NCBI RefSeq assembly: GCF_019891175.1
Contig: NZ_CP072600.1
Coordinates: forward strand, 3,906,001-3,970,000
Reading direction: 5' to 3'
DNA length: 64,000 nt
Origin: Leptothermofonsia sichuanensis E412
GTDB lineage: Bacteria; Cyanobacteriota; Cyanobacteriia; Leptolyngbyales; Leptolyngbyaceae
Shown: piece after piece, positions 1 through 8,406 of the stretch
Layout of the letters: every line of letters begins with the position of its first letter
How positions within the stretch are numbered: position 1 is the first letter of the stretch
Notes under the pieces: model-generated
What the model was told of the DNA's origin: nothing
Seen by the model: only the letters and a program-made list of their open reading frames with translations
Databases searched by the model: none
Made by a program: the position numbers and the translations under genes

Positions 1-110
1 ATCGCACTGAGGTCAAAATCAGGCTACAAAGCCCTGTTTTCGCCCCAGGAATGATCTTCTGACAGGAAGGTTTCAGCCGTTGGTTTACCACCAAATGGAT
101 TGAACCGGGT

Positions 111-176
111 GTTGCTGAATGGCCTGGAACTTCGTTCCTTGTGATTCAATTCTGAATTCATCCCCGAATTAGCGAC
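111..176 (-). repeat. Palindromic repeat family A, copy 1
   Basis: Diverged copy of a 70-85 bp element whose ends read TTGCTGAWT... and ...ATTCAGCAAC, with GAACTTCGTTC in the middle. It lies in reverse orientation relative to copies at 1402, 2051, 52440 and 59309. Assignment is by eye. Confidence 0.5.
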
Positions 177-268
177 GCCCTGCACTGAAAATTATCAGGG
201 TTTTAGGGTCTGGCGATTCAAACCTTCTTGCTGTTGTACAGAAAATTGTTCTCCCAGATTAGGTATCC

Positions 269-814
269 ATGTTGAATCTCAAGCTCTCAAACTATTCTGA
301 TGGACGTGCCATAAACTTCCTGAAGCAAAACCCATCGATATCCCAAACGCTAATCGCTGAGGCTGGGGAAGATTTCAGCCGGGTTACAACACTGATTGAA
401 CCGATTCTAAATGCCCCCAGTCGATGTGAAATCAGTTCCTACTACATTCAGGCAGTCACCACGGGTCGAACAGCTTTTCTGACCACCAACTTACCCGATA
501 TCAACAAAACCCATGTCACAGAAATTGGCTCAGGCTGGCTAATTGGGCGTAGCCCCAACTGTGCGATCGCCCTGGAAGAACTGTCCATCTCCCGCTGTCA
601 TGCCGTCATTGGTCACCGTCCCAATCGAGGCTTCTATATCATTGATGTGGGCAGCAGCAATGGCACTTTTGTCAATGGTTGTCGCCTTGCCACGTTGAAA
701 CAACGATTTCTGGAAGATGGAGATTTGATTGAATTAAGTCATACCCGCATTGAATTCTTTGTCGCAGGGGTAAGAGCGCAGGTTGGTGTACTGGAAGAAA
801 CCCAGGCACACTGA
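269..814 (+). CDS. FHA domain protein
   Basis: A 181-residue soluble protein. Residues about 85-165 form a forkhead-associated domain: GWLIGRSPNC at 90-98, SISRCH at 106-111 and GSSNGTFVNG at 128-137 are the conserved phosphothreonine-binding elements. The N-terminal 80 residues have no recognised domain. FHA domains bind phosphothreonine, so this protein probably reads the output of Ser/Thr kinases, two of which are encoded in the window (52.5 and 62.7 kb), although no adjacency ties them together. It stands alone, with a hairpin downstream. The domain call is secure; the partner is unknown. Confidence 0.85.
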   Translation: MLNLKLSNYSDGRAINFLKQNPSISQTLIAEAGEDFSRVTTLIEPILNAPSRCEISSYYIQAVTTGRTAFLTTNLPDINKTHVTEIGSGWLIGRSPNCAIALEELSISRCHAVIGHRPNRGFYIIDVGSSNGTFVNGCRLATLKQRFLEDGDLIELSHTRIEFFVAGVRAQVGVLEETQAH

Positions 815-846
815 TCGCTCTGAATGCGCATTAGTTCATACCCCTT

Positions 847-889
847 AAACCCTGTGGGCGATGCTTGTGAGCAAATTCCCACAGGGTTT
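847..889. other. Perfect 12-bp stem hairpin
   Basis: AAACCCTGTGGG (847-858) pairs exactly with CCCACAGGGTTT (878-889) across a 19-nt loop, 33 bases after the FHA gene. There is no following T tract, so it may be a transcript-stabilising hairpin rather than a standard terminator. Confidence 0.6.
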
Positions 890-980
890 GGCGTAATGTG
901 TAACCAGTGCAGGTAAAGTTCCAAGCTTTTCGGTTGCTTGAATCCATACTCCTGAGAAACGTTGTGTTTAGAAACTGTGT

Positions 981-1053
981 TAAAAGCCTATCCGAAAAGC
1001 CCCAACAGCCAAAGCTCGAGCCCAGACTGAGGAAGTTTTCGGATAGGCTTTAA
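981..1053 (+). repeat. Foldback (MITE-like) element, copy 1
   Basis: Terminal inverted repeats AAAGCCTATCCGAAAA and TTTTCGGATAGGCTTT are perfect complements around a 38-bp core. A second copy at 59464-59536 carries the core in the opposite orientation. No coding capacity. Confidence 0.75.
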
Positions 1054-1401
1054 GAAATTTTGTGTGCTTTTGTAGTGAGAAACCTCTGCCACACTGCACT
1101 GGCAATTCGGGTTTCTCAATTGATTTGGGACTGATACATTACGGACATATTTGTTTTTTTGAAAAACCAGGTGCATTTCCGTAATCGAATCATTCCTCAC
1201 TGTAGTCCCACCTGTAAATATAGTCCCCATAGTCCCCCAATACAGCCCCAGCTTCAAAACAACTAACTCACACCATTTTGGATTTGCGATTTTAGATCGT
1301 ATAGCGGTAGCCATCCAGGTCAGGGCAAATAGAGTGCTCAACCCCGGATTCCATCATCCTTCCTTCCCCGCATCCCATCCCCTTGTCCCCTGCCATAGAG
1401 G

Positions 1402-1477
1402 CATTGCTAAATCTAGGGATGAAAAAGGTGCTGGATGCTTGAAACTTCGTTTCAATTCATCCCGCTTTTCAGCAACG
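1402..1477 (+). repeat. Palindromic repeat family A, copy 2
   Basis: Begins ATTGCTAAAT and ends TTTTCAGCAAC, with an inner inverted repeat around GAAACTTCGTTTC. It resembles the copy at 59309-59388. Confidence 0.6.
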
Positions 1478-1590
1478 CTACCATAGAAGCCTCACATCGC
1501 AAATCATTCAACCAGGTATCGGCCTCATCCTCTTAAATCAATATCAAAAGCCTGGAGTAAAAATTTTTGAACTAGATAGTAGACAAACAA

Positions 1591-1608
1591 ATACTACATA
1601 TGTAGTAT
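1591..1608. promoter_or_regulatory. Perfect 18-bp palindrome, candidate operator
   Basis: ATACTACAT followed by ATGTAGTAT is an exact dyad. It is flanked by two AGTAGAC copies in an AT-rich stretch, 33 bases before a possible short ORF. It resembles a dimeric-repressor operator; the regulator is unknown. Confidence 0.4.
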
Positions 1609-1641
1609 GTAAACAGTAGACTTTTCAGACTTAAGTTCTCC

Positions 1642-1878
1642 ATGACACGTACCACTCTACCGACCTTACATTGCGCAGCGGATTGCCGACCGACCATTCA
1701 CGGATGGGCTGCACCGATTGTGCTGTCTGGGTTCGAGGGAATGGTACAGCTCATTGATGGAAAATCCATTGGTGGCAAATCCATTAGCAGCAGAATTTCA
1801 GGTGCCATTCCAGCAGGACTCAATTTGAATCTACTTAAACAGAGCGGGAGGTGCAGGTGCAGGACTGCATCTGCATAG
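1642..1878 (+). CDS. Doubtful 78-residue ORF between palindrome and terminator
   Basis: An ATG-started ORF of 78 codons that I do not recognise. It holds CAADC near the N-terminus and a Cys/Arg-rich tail, with no membrane segment or known motif. What favours it is position: an operator-like 18-bp palindrome lies upstream and a GC-rich hairpin with a T tract begins 25 bases after its stop. No good ribosome binding site is evident, and an overlapping minus-strand ORF (1698-2048) is equally open, so the unit could instead be a non-coding RNA or nothing. Confidence 0.25.
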   Translation: MTRTTLPTLHCAADCRPTIHGWAAPIVLSGFEGMVQLIDGKSIGGKSISSRISGAIPAGLNLNLLKQSGRCRCRTASA

Positions 1879-1902
1879 ATCAGCCGTAAGCATCTAAGCG
1901 TT

Positions 1903-1940
1903 ACCCCCGCTTCTGAGAACCAGGAGCGGGGGTGCTTTTT
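1903..1940 (+). terminator. Rho-independent terminator-like hairpin
   Basis: ACCCCCGCT (1903-1911) pairs with AGCGGGGGT (1925-1933), followed by GCTTTTT. It would end a transcript started near the 1591 palindrome. Confidence 0.55.
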
Positions 1941-2050
1941 GGGAAAAGTTTCCGGCGATCCCAGTACAACCATCAGATAAACCACTCCAGATATTACAAA
2001 ACCCCATCGTGGGATTTTCGCGCGATCGCACCCCCACCAGGCACACACAA

Positions 2051-2136
2051 GCGTTACTGATTCTAAGGATGAATTAAAGGCTGCATGAATTGAAACGTTA
2101 GCCCAATTAATTCATGCAGCGATTCGGCAATATCAC
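2051..2136 (+). repeat. Palindromic repeat family A, copy 3
   Basis: Contains CTGCATGAATTGAA and AATTAATTCATGCAG as inverted arms, with the outer GCGTTACTGATTC and GATTCGGCAA ends of the family. Confidence 0.55.
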
Positions 2137-2229
2137 CGGCAAACAGGCCCTTCAAAACTAAACTCAAGGCCCGGTTCACCCGGTCGTCCGATTTGTAGCA
2201 CAGTTCTGGAAAGCCCAGCAGGAAGAAGG

Positions 2230-2616
2230 ATGTTGAAGCTCACCTATACAGATGTCGGATTATACATGGAGCGGATCGCCGCATCCCTTGAAACGCTGGT
2301 TAGCCAGCGAGTTGTCCTCGCGCTCCGTGCCGGCCAATCCCTGCACGTTGAACCCGGTAAGGCATCCTTTCTATTACCGGCGGATGCCCCTGGTCTTCGT
2401 CATCTGGAAGCAACTTTAAATCTAAGGATCCGCCAGGACATCACCATCACACCCGTGGATAACGAGTTTGTGGAAATGAGTGTAAATGGTATCTGGATCG
2501 CTCAAAGCGCTGAGGCGTATGAAGGAATGTTTGTTACGGCCTCCTGCGATCGCACAGAGTTTTTTGTTTATAAACTCTGGCAATCAACCCAGACTGGGGT
2601 GTCCTCGTTTGCTTAG
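2230..2616 (+). CDS. Conserved hypothetical protein
   Basis: A 128-residue soluble protein preceded by a strong ribosome binding site (AGGAAGAAGG directly before the ATG). It has no membrane segment. The N-terminal half (LETLVSQRVVLALRAGQSLHVE) looks alpha/beta and the C-terminal half is beta-rich, ending in FFVYKLWQS. I have an impression of a cyanobacterium-specific hypothetical family but cannot name it. It stands alone between repeat-rich spacers. The gene itself is credible; its function is unknown. Confidence 0.6.
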   Translation: MLKLTYTDVGLYMERIAASLETLVSQRVVLALRAGQSLHVEPGKASFLLPADAPGLRHLEATLNLRIRQDITITPVDNEFVEMSVNGIWIAQSAEAYEGMFVTASCDRTEFFVYKLWQSTQTGVSSFA

Positions 2617-2639
2617 AAATGAGGATTTTATAACCGGAT

Positions 2640-2761
2640 TCACCACAGAGACACAGAGGGCACGAAGAAATGCTTGGCATTGCCTTTGACCAAGCTAGTG
2701 AACTCCGACTGACTCACCACAGAGACACAGAGGGCATGAAGAAATTCCTCTGTGTCTCTCA
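2640..2761. repeat. CACCACAGAG repeat, two tandem copies
   Basis: Two copies of CACCACAGAGACACAGAGGG (from 2641 and 2715). The second folds against CCTCTGTGTCTCT. It belongs to a hairpin-forming intergenic family with further copies at 9.8, 17.2, 20.7, 40.7, 47.1, 59.4 and 62.4 kb. Confidence 0.75.
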
Positions 2762-2887
2762 GAAACCCTGTACCCCATACCCCATACCCCATACCCGAAC
2801 CTATTGGACTCAATCCAGACATGAGACGAAACCAGAATAAAGTGGTAGCGAGTTTGTGTTAGGGCGTGGTATAACTGTATCAGGTAG

Positions 2888-2948
2888 GAAAGCTCTAAGG
2901 AAATTGGATCTAAGGAAATTGGATCTAAGAAAATTATCTAAGGAAATT
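2888..2948. repeat. Short tandem repeat CTAAGGAAATTGGAT
   Basis: About four copies of a 15-bp unit (CTAAGGAAATTGGAT, the last ones decayed) in the spacer upstream of the Fur-family gene. Confidence 0.7.
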
Positions 2949-3138
2949 AAAAGTATACACTCCTCCTCAGAGCGAGATGGGAACTGTCATGGGGACGTAT
3001 AGGGTGACCTCCTATTCCTCGTGTAGTAACCTTGAGAGATCCTTCGTTTGAGTCTTTGGAACTGTCGCAACTGCTGTGTTCCATTCCAGCTCCAGCAACA
3101 GGTCATGTTGAGTCTCAGGTGAAGAGGTGGCATCAATG

Positions 3139-3186
3139 AATATCCTGGTTCAATATCCTGGTCAAAAGTAAATATTCTGGTCAAAA
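3139..3186. promoter_or_regulatory. Triplicated AATATYCTGGTYAA motif upstream of Fur-family gene
   Basis: AATATCCTGGTTCAA (3139), AATATCCTGGTCAAAA (3152) and AATATTCTGGTCAAAA (3171) end only ten bases before the start codon. This is a plausible autoregulatory operator array; the binding protein is inferred, not shown. Confidence 0.4.
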
Positions 3187-3195
3187 CCGTTAAGT

Positions 3196-3642
3196 ATGCA
3201 GAACGATGTGGCTACCTTAAAACCTATTCGATCCCTGGAGGATGCTCTGGATCGGTGTCAGACTTTGGGAATGCGCCTGAGTCGGCAACGACGCTCTATC
3301 CTGGAACTGCTCTGGCGTGAACAGGAACATCTGTCTGCCCGTGAAATTTACGATCGCCTCAATCGCCAGGGAAAGGATATTGGACACACATCGGTCTATC
3401 AAAACTTAGAAGCTCTTTCCAGCCACGGAATTATTGAATGTATCGAACGTTCAGACGGGCGGCTATACGGCAATATCAGTGATTCTCATAGTCACATAAA
3501 CTGTCTCGACACCAACCAGATTCTTGATATTCATGTGGAGTTACCAGAGTCTTTAATAAAGCAAATTGAAGCGCAGACAGGCGTTTCGATTACTGATTAC
3601 CGCATTGATTTTTACGGCTATCGCAACCCTGACAACGCCTGA
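3196..3642 (+). CDS. Fur-family metalloregulator, PerR-like
   Basis: A 148-residue DNA-binding repressor of the Fur/PerR/Zur family. A winged helix spans about residues 25-90 (SRQRRSILELLWREQEHLSA, then HTSVYQNLEALSSHGII), followed by a dimerisation/metal domain with HSHINC near residue 100. The metal-site histidines (HLSA, HSH) are present, but there is no CxxC pair anywhere; the three cysteines are isolated. The structural zinc site of classical Fur is therefore absent or built differently. A PerR-like peroxide or metal-stress role is the best guess. Three direct repeats immediately upstream suggest self-regulation. Confidence 0.8.
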   Translation: MQNDVATLKPIRSLEDALDRCQTLGMRLSRQRRSILELLWREQEHLSAREIYDRLNRQGKDIGHTSVYQNLEALSSHGIIECIERSDGRLYGNISDSHSHINCLDTNQILDIHVELPESLIKQIEAQTGVSITDYRIDFYGYRNPDNA

Positions 3643-3764
3643 AAAGAGATGTTGCCCAGACGCTCCAGTTTCCAGAGCATCTGGGCAAGTAGATAGAACG
3701 CCTGGCACGGCAAGTGAAAGCTGAAATTTCCTCCCTGGCATTGACTTTCTAGTATGCCTACCAG

Positions 3765-3860
3765 GCTTTAGCGGGAGCCTGGCAACGAGCCTACATCCTT
3801 ATAAATAGCGCTAAACACATACGAACCTGGCAACGAGGGTCAGGGAAACGAGGGTCAAGC
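3765..3860. repeat. CTGGCAACGAG repeat cluster
   Basis: ACCAGGCTTTAGCGGGAGCC followed by TGGCAACGAG, then repeated CTGGCAACGAGGGTCAGG. It is related to the TGGTAACGAG hairpins at 30.7 and 57.1 kb. Confidence 0.55.
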
Positions 3861-3993
3861 AAATACGGCTTCAGCACCACTAAAATTTGCGGGATGATTG
3901 GTTCATTGCTCCAACTTGGGTGGTAGCGAATACAATATCGGCAACGTCTGAACAGGTGGCGGAGATTGTGGGGTGCTGGATTGGGAGGAACTA

Positions 3994-5877
3994 ATGCAAG
4001 AGACTTCTGAAGGGACTGAGAGCCATATTCCTCAGAAACATTTGCCATTTCACCTTAGCAGTTACCGATTCCGTATTCCTCAGCTTCTCTGGGGTATTCG
4101 TGGGGCAGCGACCCCGGCTCTCTGGTTGGGGCTGCTGGCGCTTTGTGGTGGCATGGCAACCACTGCCTACCTCTGGTTAGCTTCGATTCCGCCCTTACCT
4201 GAGTGTAGAAGGATTACTCCGCTGGCCTCTGATTCTGAGCGTTTGTATTGTGCTGAGCGAGCAGCCCGATCTGGTAAACTCGATGCAGTTCTGGCAGGTT
4301 TTGACCTGGTGAAAGGTTGGTCTTCAAACCACCCACTGCGGCATCAGATCAATCGGGCTATGAAAGACTGGTCAAGAGTTCTCCTGGATCGTGCCCGTGA
4401 AAAAGCGAAACAGGGAGATTTGCCAGGGGCGATCGCCCTTGCCAGGAAAATTCCAGACACCAGCCCCGTTTACAAAGAAGTGAAAGCGGCGATCGCGGGC
4501 TGGCAACAAGATCAAAATCAGGGAAACAACCTCAAGCAAGCGTTTCAAAAGGCACTCAATCAACAAGACTGGCTTACAGCAGAGGATCACATTCTGGCAT
4601 TTTCCAAACTCAGCCATGATGAGGGCTGGCGAGCAGAGGTAAAACGCCTGCGGCAACGCCTGGCGAAGGAGCGGAGTGCCTACCAGCAGCTTCAAGAACT
4701 TCAGTGGCAGGTGGAGGATGCGCCCTACCGTGCCGATGTCCTGGCTCAGGCGATCGCCCAGGCAAAACAGATTGCGCCTGGCATCTATGCCCATGCCACT
4801 GCCCAAACTTCGATTAGCCGCTGGACTCAGGCTTTGCTGGATATTGTTTATGAACAGTTGAGTCAGCACGATGTAATCGGGGCGATCGCCACAGCCCAGG
4901 CACTTCCGTTTGAGGTCGCTCCGCCCAAAAATATCAGTGATCTGGTCTGGTTTAGTCGCGCCAAATCTCTGACTGCCAGCCGGTTTTCAAATCAGCCCTT
5001 ATCAGAACAACTTCAGCAATCCTGGATGACTCTGGCTCAGATCCGGCAGTTTCGGAAAACCAGTTCTTTTTATCAGCCGTCCCAGTCGGTGATTCCACAA
5101 TTGGAGCAGCAGCTTCAAGACCTGACCCAACTCCAGGCTGCCAGCTCTGCTGCCAGTTTGGGACAGATTCCCTCACTTCAGTTGGCCATTCAGTTGGCGG
5201 AGAGCATTACACCCAATCGTCCTCAGCGCCTCCAAGCCCAGAGTTTGATTGCCCGCTGGCGGCGAGACATTCAGCAGGTGGCCGATCGTCCCACGCTGCT
5301 GGCAGCCCAGAGCCTTGCGGCAGAAGATACGGTTCCCGCCTTGAAGCAGGCGATCGCCCAGGCAAAGACAATCGCTCCGGGACGAACCCTCAGACCCGAA
5401 GCACAGGCAGCCATCTTTAAGTGGAATCGCCAGATCCAGACGATTGAAGACCGCCCGATTCTGGCAAGGGCAACCACCCTGGCCAGCCAGAAAAAACTGA
5501 AGGAAGCGATTCAGCAGGTAAACAAAATTGCCCCAGGACGGGCACTGTACAGCGAAGCCCAGGCATCTGCCCGGAAATGGACCCACCTGATTCAAGTTGC
5601 AGAAGACCAGCCGATTCTCAATCGAGCGAAAACCTTGGCAGATAATGGCAATCTTGCAGGTGCAATTGGGGAAGCGGCTAAAATCAGCTCTGGACGGGCA
5701 CTCTATGACGAGGCTCAGAGTGCGATTGCCCGCTGGAATGCCCAGATAGAAGCGTCCAGTCGGCGGGCGCAGCGCTATGCCCCCCGTCGCGATCGTGATG
5801 ACTATGCCCCTCCTGGTTATCCCCCCTTTGGATATGGCAGCCGCCCTGGTCGCCGTGGTCCTTATTTCTTTCCCTAA
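3994..5877 (+). CDS. Membrane-anchored repeat protein, paralogue 1
   Basis: The ATG at 3994 is preferred over a GTG at 3973 because GGGAGGA lies four bases before it, giving 627 residues. One transmembrane helix (about residues 41-64, LWLGLLALCGGMATTAYLWL) anchors a long helical domain. Its C-terminal half carries repeats of about 50 residues with consensus A..IAPGR.LY.EAQ.AI..W..QI...ED.P.L, resembling a TPR-like solenoid. The last 40 residues are Arg/Pro/Tyr/Gly-rich. The next gene (6099) encodes a paralogue of the same architecture. A scaffold role at the membrane is inferred from architecture; no enzymatic motif is visible. Confidence 0.75.
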   Translation: MQETSEGTESHIPQKHLPFHLSSYRFRIPQLLWGIRGAATPALWLGLLALCGGMATTAYLWLASIPPLPECRRITPLASDSERLYCAERAARSGKLDAVLAGFDLVKGWSSNHPLRHQINRAMKDWSRVLLDRAREKAKQGDLPGAIALARKIPDTSPVYKEVKAAIAGWQQDQNQGNNLKQAFQKALNQQDWLTAEDHILAFSKLSHDEGWRAEVKRLRQRLAKERSAYQQLQELQWQVEDAPYRADVLAQAIAQAKQIAPGIYAHATAQTSISRWTQALLDIVYEQLSQHDVIGAIATAQALPFEVAPPKNISDLVWFSRAKSLTASRFSNQPLSEQLQQSWMTLAQIRQFRKTSSFYQPSQSVIPQLEQQLQDLTQLQAASSAASLGQIPSLQLAIQLAESITPNRPQRLQAQSLIARWRRDIQQVADRPTLLAAQSLAAEDTVPALKQAIAQAKTIAPGRTLRPEAQAAIFKWNRQIQTIEDRPILARATTLASQKKLKEAIQQVNKIAPGRALYSEAQASARKWTHLIQVAEDQPILNRAKTLADNGNLAGAIGEAAKISSGRALYDEAQSAIARWNAQIEASSRRAQRYAPRRDRDDYAPPGYPPFGYGSRPGRRGPYFFP

Positions 5878-6098
5878 TACATGGCGGCGTAGGTTCAGCA
5901 CCAGTTCGAGGGAGCCAGAACTCAGAATTCAGGAGTCCGGAGAAGAAATCAGGAGGGGGAATCAGATTTACGCTGAGTAAATTTCGGTAATGATCATTCA
6001 GAATGCTGGGGATAAGCTGAATCGAACGCGACAATAGATTTTTAAGGGATCGAGTCTTTAGTTTTCAAAGACGGTAAGCGTTAACACATGATTAGGGC

Positions 6099-8093
6099 AT
6101 GGGTATGGAACAGGCAACCTTGACCGGTGGAATTTCCCAGCGAAGTAAAAAAGGACGGGGGTTTGCAGGTCCGCTGGTGTGGCTGTGGCTGCTGACTTTC
6201 TGCACCGGGACAGGCGTAGCTGCTGTGCTCTGGTTGACGACCTTACCGCCTTTACCGGACTGTGAACAGTTCAATACTTTAAGTCTGGAGGCTGACCGGC
6301 TGTTCTGTGTAGAGCAGGCTGCCCGCTCTGGTCGTGAGGACTCCCTGGTTGCAGGGCTTGACCTGGTCAAGGACTGGTCAGTTGACCACCCACTTTACAA
6401 TCGTGCTCAAACCTTAATGGGAAAGTGGTCGGAATCTGTTCTGGAGCTTGCCCGCCTAAAAGCTATTGAAGCTGACCTGACCGGAGCAATCGCCCTGGCA
6501 CAAAAAATTCCCTCCAATAGCCCTGTTTATCAGGATGCCAGTGCCACAATTGCCACCTGGCAGCAAGACCTTAAACAGGGGCAGGCGATCGTAGACACCG
6601 TGCAGGCAGCTATGAAAGCCAGAAACTGGAAAGTGGCGACTGAGCAAATTCGGGTACTTTCCCAAATGGGTAGCGACTACTGGCGGCAGCAGGTGACTCG
6701 CCTGAGACAGCAGATCAGTACGGAAGAAATTGCCGCCAGTCAGCTTCAAAATGCCCGGAATCTGGTGCAGGCAGCTCCAGATGACATCCAGGTATTGGGA
6801 CGGGCGATCGCTCTGGCAGAGCAGATCAATCCAGAAACCTATGCCTACACCGCCGCAAAATCCGAAATCGATCGCTGGATGGCAAGCCTGTATCAAGCCG
6901 TAGCAGGGCAGTTGACTCCAACCACCAGTCTGGAAGGAGCAAAGGCGACTGTCCAGCGCCTGCCCCGTGGGGTCCCAATCCCGGATGTCAAAGACATTCT
7001 CTGGTTTAGCCGCGCCCAACCACTAGTGACTGAAACGGTTCCCAGAGGTCCACTGGTTCAACAACTCTGGCACCTGTGGCTGACCTATTCCCAGGTCAAT
7101 CAAATTCGCCCCAACAGCCCCCTTTACAATCAATCACAAACAATGTTGCCCAGGCTGCAACAGCAAATTCAGGATGTGACTCAGTTGACGGTGGCTGACA
7201 CCCTTGCCAGCGCATGGCAAATCCCCACATTTCAACTGGCGATTCAGGTTGCCCAGGGAATCGGTCCAGATCGCCCCCGTCGGATCCATGCCCAGACGTT
7301 AATCAGCATGTGGCAGAAAAATATTGAGCGCGTCCAGGACCGTCCCCATCTGCTACAGGCACAACAGTTGGCAACCGCTGGTAGCCCAGAGGCCTTAAGG
7401 CAGGCGATCGCGGCTGCCAGGCAAATTCCAACTGGCCGCCCCTTATATGCTGAAGCCCAGAAAGAAATTGCCCAGTGGAACCGTCAGATTCAACTCATTG
7501 AGGATGAACCAATCCTGAAGCAGGCACGAACCCTGGCAAAACAGCAACGGTTGGATGACGCCATGCAAGTTGCCAGCCAAATTCGTCCGGGTCGAGTTCT
7601 TTATCAAGAAGCCCAAACTGCAATTACTACCTGGCGCATAGAAATTGAAACTGCCGCAGACCAACCCCTGCTGGACCGGGCATATAACCTGGCGGCTGAA
7701 GGCCAATTAACCGCAGCGATTAATCTGGCCTCTCAAATTCGCCCTGGTCGTTCCCTGTACCGGCAGGCACAGTCTGCGATCGCCACCTGGAATGCCCAGC
7801 AACCAAAAGCTCGCCAATCTCAGCCTGACACTTCAGCACCTTCACAAACCCCGTCCTCCATCAGCCCTGACCCTCTCCTTTCCACTCCCCCTTCCCAGTT
7901 TCCAACCCTTTCCCCCGAAACTGCGCCCCCTCGACTTTCTCCCCAAATCCCGCCATCGATTGCGCCCTCGCCCCAGAGTAGCCCACCTACTGTCGCCCCC
8001 GCAGTTCCAGGAATGGGCCAGACACCACCTCTCCAAAGCCCCCTCCCAGGGGACTATCCGGTAGAGACCCAGGAAGTGTTACCTGAACCTTGA
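6099..8093 (+). CDS. Membrane-anchored repeat protein, paralogue 2
   Basis: A 664-residue protein built like its upstream neighbour: a transmembrane helix at about residues 26-50 (LVWLWLLTFCTGTGVAAVLW), the shared motif LPPLPDC, then a helical region ending in four or five repeats with consensus ARQI.TGRPLY.EAQ.EI..W. The tail from about residue 570 is Pro/Ser/Thr/Gln-rich and differs from the Arg/Gly-rich tail of paralogue 1. The pair arose by tandem duplication with divergent tails. An ATG two codons downstream is an alternative start. Function unknown; membrane scaffold inferred. Confidence 0.75.
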   Translation: MGMEQATLTGGISQRSKKGRGFAGPLVWLWLLTFCTGTGVAAVLWLTTLPPLPDCEQFNTLSLEADRLFCVEQAARSGREDSLVAGLDLVKDWSVDHPLYNRAQTLMGKWSESVLELARLKAIEADLTGAIALAQKIPSNSPVYQDASATIATWQQDLKQGQAIVDTVQAAMKARNWKVATEQIRVLSQMGSDYWRQQVTRLRQQISTEEIAASQLQNARNLVQAAPDDIQVLGRAIALAEQINPETYAYTAAKSEIDRWMASLYQAVAGQLTPTTSLEGAKATVQRLPRGVPIPDVKDILWFSRAQPLVTETVPRGPLVQQLWHLWLTYSQVNQIRPNSPLYNQSQTMLPRLQQQIQDVTQLTVADTLASAWQIPTFQLAIQVAQGIGPDRPRRIHAQTLISMWQKNIERVQDRPHLLQAQQLATAGSPEALRQAIAAARQIPTGRPLYAEAQKEIAQWNRQIQLIEDEPILKQARTLAKQQRLDDAMQVASQIRPGRVLYQEAQTAITTWRIEIETAADQPLLDRAYNLAAEGQLTAAINLASQIRPGRSLYRQAQSAIATWNAQQPKARQSQPDTSAPSQTPSSISPDPLLSTPPSQFPTLSPETAPPRLSPQIPPSIAPSPQSSPPTVAPAVPGMGQTPPLQSPLPGDYPVETQEVLPEP

Positions 8094-8141
8094 GGGGGGA
8101 GGAGTGAGGAGAAAGGAGTGAAGAGAGAGAAGATTAGATAT

Positions 8142-8255
8142 TAACGCGAAGTGCGAGAATCTCCAGATCCCCGGTGTCTAAGGAAGTTAGCCAGTCAATT
8201 CGATTGAAGTCTACGAGACACCGGGGATCTTGGCTTCCAAGTTGCACATGGCGTA
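8142..8255 (+). repeat. 115-bp structured mobile element, copy 1
   Basis: Imperfect terminal inverted repeats (TAACGCGAAGTGC at the left, GCACATGGCGTA at the right) enclose a perfect 15-bp stem: AGATCCCCGGTGTCT (8165-8179) with AGACACCGGGGATCT (8216-8230). The 36-nt loop holds an inner hairpin TCAAT-TCG-ATTGA. Copy 2 at 28701-28815 has identical spacing throughout. Confidence 0.85.
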
Positions 8256-8406
8256 TATTAGCTGGTTACACTAATCCCTAATTGCTGACTCTTTGACTCC
8301 TGACCACTGACTTCTGACCACTCTGTTCCCCATCCCCTGTTCCCTGTCCCCTGCTATGGCAGTAAGCTAGAGTCAGCGATTTAGTCTTTTGCGTAGCAGA
8401 ACCACA

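Larger units (their letters stand above)
815..2229. other. Gene-poor spacer rich in repeats
   Basis: No convincing protein gene of normal size. It holds a hairpin (847-889), a foldback element (981-1053), two family A repeats (1402-1477, 2051-2136), a perfect 18-bp palindrome (1591-1608), a doubtful short ORF (1642-1878) and a terminator-like hairpin (1903-1940). Confidence 0.6.

Noticed and set aside
988-1341. 117-codon minus-strand ORF
   Set aside because: It runs through the foldback element and AT-rich spacer and shows no protein-like motif.
1698-2048. 116-codon minus-strand ORF overlapping the palindrome unit
   Set aside because: It passes through the terminator hairpin and has no recognisable domain or ribosome site.
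2641-2761. Short spaced repeats considered as a CRISPR array
   Set aside because: The units are two imperfect hairpin copies without regular spacers; no cas gene is nearby, and no CRISPR array was found anywhere in the window.
5173-5901. 242-codon minus-strand ORF opposite the repeat protein gene
   Set aside because: It is a shadow of the real plus-strand gene, produced by its regular codon use.
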